Source: Cephalotus follicularis (lineage: Eukaryota; Streptophyta; Magnoliopsida; Oxalidales; Cephalotaceae). Taken from it: DNA of 64,000 bases. Positions within the stretch are counted from its first letter, which is position 1; every line of letters begins with the position of its first letter. Positions 60,509 through 64,000 of the stretch are shown here, one piece after another. The stretch covers positions 53,675-117,674 of the forward strand of contig BDDD01000377.1 of assembly GCA_001972305.1 (NCBI GenBank). Reading direction: 5' to 3'. Position numbers and translations under genes: made by a program. Below the pieces are notes generated by a model. It did no database searches. It was given only the letters and a program-made list of their open reading frames with translations, and had not been told where the DNA came from.

Positions 60509-63420
60509 TGTTATGTTACCATTATCAACAAATTATGTTAAAATTTATTAGACTGACTTGAAATTATCAAGCTCAAAACCCATAAATAATTAACTAAACC
60601 TAAAGTCAACATATATATATGTTTGGTCTCGGCAATTAAAGAAAAAGGTAGTGACCAAAAGTTGAAAATAGGCAGCGGCACTATATACAAAAACAAGAGA
60701 GCAAGGCAGGAGCAATTATTTCAGCATCTTAAATTCTTTCAATTTTTTTAAGGTTTGGGTATATAGTTAAGGCTATATTTTCATCACATATTTGGTGCAT
60801 TTGAGAATTTGTTGATTTGTTTACTGTTCTCACATCTTTATAATCCCAATATTGGTGATAGTAAAAGTTGATCCATCTTCGCCCATGGACGTAGGTTTCA
60901 CATTGAAACCGAACCACGTTAAATTCTTGTGTCTCATTTATTTTATTTCGCTTGCATATCTTATTTTATTGATTTCGTTAGAGGAGACAATTTGTCATAA
61001 CAAACTGGTATCAGAGAGAGGTTCGCTGGCTAGTGACTTCATGACTTCGTCTTCGTCAATGAAATTTAATGTTGATAAATTTGATGTGAACAACAGTTTT
61101 AGTTTGTGGCAAGTTCATATGATGCCGTTCTGACACAACAAGGGTTGAAGAAGTTTTTATTTGGGAAATCAAAAAAGCCTGCTATTATGTCCGAAGAGGA
61201 TTGGGAAGAGATGGATGATAAAGTTCTTTCGGCTATTCAGCTTTGTTTGTCGAATGAGGTTTTGCAGGAGGTTTTGGCAGAAAAGACAGCGTCCGATTTA
61301 TGGTCAAAATTAGAGAATTTGTATTTAACAAAGTCTCTCAGAACTTATTGAAGCAGCAATTGTATGCATTACGACTGAAGTAAAATCTCATATTGCTGAA
61401 TTTAATTATATTATGACTGAAATTGATGTTAAACTTGAGGGTGAAGATCAAGCCCTATTATTATTATTTTTTTGCCACCCTCTTTCAAGTATTTTAGAGA
61501 CACTATGATTTATAGTAGAGAAACTCTTTCCATTGAGGATGTCAAAGCTAACATTCAGAGTAAAGTTAAAATTGATGTTGAGTTGACGTTAAATGGGAAA
61601 GATGGTCAGGGTGTTGGTTTGGTTACTAGAGGACGTCCTACAGATAAGGGCTCAAAGAATGATAAAAATAGGCTACGATCAAATTCTAAACATAGGAATT
61701 TGATCTGTAATTACTACAAGAAGAAATGACAAGTCAAGGCTGATTGTTTCAAGTTGAAAAATAAGCAAAAGGCTGAATATGATACTAAGTCCAAAAAGGG
61801 GAAAGAAAAATCCGCTAAAGTCAGTATTGCAGAGGTTGAGAGTGATTTTGATTTGCTTCTAGCTGTTGATGACAAGAATAGCCATACAGATGAGTGGGTT
61901 CTCGACTCAGGATGTTCCTATCACATGTGTTCACATAAGGACTGGTTCATCACGTATGAGTCAGTTTCATATGGAGTAGTTATAATGGGCAATAATGCTT
62001 CATGCAAAATTATGGGGATAGGGACAATTAAAATTAAAATGCATGATGGTATTGTCAGAACTTTGGGAGAAGTAGGCATGTTCCAAATTTGAAGAAAAAT
62101 CTCATCTCTTTAAGTTGTCTTGATGCTAAAGGTACAAGTATTCTGGTGGAGACGGAGTTTTGAAAATCAGCAGAGGTGCTATCCTCTTTATGAAAGGATT
62201 GAAAGTTGGCAACTTATACAAGCTACAGGGTTCTACAGTAATTGGCTCAGTTGCAGTTTCTTCATCCGTTTCAGATTCAGATGACACTAAATTATGGCAC
62301 ATGCGACTAGGTCACATGAGTGAGAGGGAAATGAATAATTTGAGTAAAAGAGGTCTTTTGGGAGGTCACAGTATAGAAAAATTGGATTTTTGTGGACACT
62401 GCATTTACGGGAAGCATAAGAGAGTAAGTTTCAGTACTGCTATTCACAAGACCAAGGTTACTCTTGATTACATTCATTCTAATATTTGGGGTCCATCCAG
62501 TGCTCCATCTAAAGGTGATGGAGTTCATTATATGCTTACCTTCATTGATGATTTTTCTAGAAAAGTTTTGGTCTATTTTCTGAAGCACAAAAATGATGTT
62601 TTTATGACTTTTAAGCAGTGAAAATTTTTAATTGAGAAACAGACTGGCAAACAGATACAAAGGTTGATGACAGATAATGGCCTAAAATTTTATGGTAGTG
62701 AATTTAACGAATTCTGTAAGAATGAGGGTATTGCACGATATCGCACAATTGTTAGTGCACCATAGCAGAATGGAGTTACATAACGTATAAACAGAACCTT
62801 ATTAGAGAAGACTAGGTGCATTTTATCAAATGCTGATTTAGGCAATGAGTTTTGGGTAGAAGCCATTAATACAACATGTTTCTTGGTGAATCATTCTCCT
62901 TGTACACCCATTGAGTGTAAAACTCCAGAGGAGGTTTGGTCGGGACATCAAGCAGATTATTCAAGTATGAGAATTTTTGGCTGTCCAGCTTATGCCCATG
63001 TTAATGTAGGCAAACTTGAACCTAGAGTAAGGAAGTGTATTTTTCTCGGGTATGCATCTAGTGTTAAAGGGTACAGATTGTTGTGTTCTGATGGTAATAT
63101 AAAGAAAATTATCATAAGCAGATATATTACTTTTGATGAATCTTCTTTGCTTCATCCCAATGAGTCTCCTGTTCCTTGTGATGAAAATCAAGATTCTAGT
63201 CAGACAGAGTTTGAAGTTACTCCTACTCAGAAGACAAAACCTAGTTCAGTTCGGTTGCCGACATCACTAAAGAGGTTGTTGTATTAGATGATCCCGTTGT
63301 TCAGGAAGATCATGTCTTTGCTAGATATAGACCGATGAGGGTTATAAAACCACCTCAGAGATATGCTTATACAAATTTTGTTGCTTATGCTTTGTCAATT
63401 ACAGAGGCAGTTGAGTGCAT
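60509..63420 (+). mobile_element. Ty1/copia fossil, Tork lineage, 5' part (LTR, primer site, gag, start of pol)
   Basis: A 5' LTR of about 0.5 kb (start near 60509 uncertain, end at 61002) has the CCCATGGACGTAGG and AACCACGTTAAATTCTTGTG phrases seen in Tork LTRs. It is followed at 61006-61016 by the tRNA-Met primer-binding site TGGTATCAGAG. Gag runs at about 61045-61730, the protease region at 61750-62095 (WVLDSGCSYHMC), the GAG-pre-integrase segment at 62160-62420 (LWHMRLGHMSEREM) and integrase at 62430-63290 (DYIHSNIWGP, FIDDFSRKV, PEEVWSGHQ, IFGCPAYAHV). A long LTR interrupts it at 63423. It is broken, with several breaks; age cannot be read without the 3' LTR. Confidence 0.9.
61006..61016 (+). 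promoter_or_regulatory. tRNA-Met primer-binding site of the Tork fossil
   Basis: TGGTATCAGAG, three bases after the LTR end, is the initiator tRNA-Met complement used by most plant copia elements. Confidence 0.9.
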
Positions 63421-63422
63421 TG

Positions 63423-64000
63423 TGTGACACCCCGTGTCACTTTTACGAGGTTGACGTGCATAAGATGGGAGCATATAAATGTTGTTATTATTATTATTAA
63501 TAAATTTATTATTATTAAAAAAATAAATAAACTCACTTGCGTTTTGAGAAGGCGCTGGACGCGCCTTCTCTTGAAATAAAAAGAGAAAGGCCCGTGCCAG
63601 TGAAAGCTCGTGAGAGAGATGCAGAGAGCAAGAGAGAGACGCCAGACAGGCGACCGGGAAGAGGCGGCGAGCATCCCTGCGGCTTATCCATCACCGGCAA
63701 CTCTCTGCTCCTCCTTCCTTCTTCTCTTTTCTTCTTTTTCTTCCCCTACGTCTTGGCCTCTGCCACCGCCGTTCGCCACCTTTAGTGTCGCGGATGGGTA
63801 CGGTTTTGGTGTAGAAGATCAGTTCTTCTCATTTTGACGACAGTTGACGCATGATTTGGCCGGATTCGGTCAGATTTTGGCGGTTGAGACAAAAGAGTGA
63901 GTTGACTCGATGCCGCCTCTGTCGCCACTTTTGACGCCGATTCCCGGCGAGTCTCGGTCACAATGAGTAGCCTGAAGATTGTGGAAGCCAGTGGTGGCGG
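63423..64000 (+). mobile_element. Start of a long LTR (or LTR element), running off the window
   Basis: It begins TGTGACACCCCGTG directly after Tork integrase-RT sequence and shares the start type of the 3-kb LTR at 2649. A GC-rich section from about 63540 gives overlapping spurious reading frames. A perfect 10-bp hairpin lies at 63546-63570. The right end is outside the window. Confidence 0.65.

Overview
This is nuclear DNA of a flowering plant, most likely a eudicot. It is AT-rich and TE-dense. It carries plant-only repeat classes (CACTA/TNP2, Tat and chromovirus Ty3 elements, Ty1/copia, an endogenous caulimovirid) and two plant host genes with normal plant gene structure. There is no sign of a bacterial or plasmid replicon, CRISPR array or rRNA.

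Layout. Positions 1-1012 hold a microsatellite and two small non-autonomous repeats. Positions about 1030-21095 are one old Tat-lineage Ty3 element on the minus strand, opened by three large insertions: a CACTA DNA transposon (1528-13394), a solo LTR (13925-16371) and a second long LTR (17558-20834). The last carries a non-autonomous hAT element with an exact 8-bp target duplication. The CACTA element itself holds a 3.0-kb solo LTR (2649-5654) and a second LTR-like insertion. Positions 21100-24050 are gene-poor. Positions 24060-28504 are the 3' part of a chromovirus (integrase end plus 3' LTR) with a solo LTR inside it. Positions 28995-38830 are a rearranged endogenous caulimovirid (Florendovirus-like), itself opened by two insertions. 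Positions about 38960-53385 are a patchwork of one Ty1/copia family in three partial copies, mixed with LTR pieces of at least three other families.

The host island is 53600-59065. It holds a possible small membrane-protein ORF (minus), a DUF1191 membrane protein gene (54587-55516, plus) and a two-exon gene for the 64-residue complex I subunit NDUFA1/MWFE (58582-58854, minus). DUF1191 and NDUFA1 genes are, as I recall, also neighbours in Arabidopsis (At3g08600/At3g08610), so this is probably a conserved syntenic anchor. The NDUFA1 upstream region has four TGGGCY 'site II' words, as expected for nuclear oxidative-phosphorylation genes. A small tRNA-derived SINE with an 18-bp target duplication lies between the two genes. 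Positions 60509-63420 are the 5' part of a Tork-type copia element, cut by another long LTR (63423 to the window end).

The most unusual pattern is that LTRs of unrelated families carry clusters of short, partly palindromic GTCGAC-centred words (GTCGACGCC, TCGACGTCTT, CAGTCGACTG). Within one LTR family the word differs between copies. I found no clearly new gene system. The value lies in the readable insertion history, the word clusters and the small host island.
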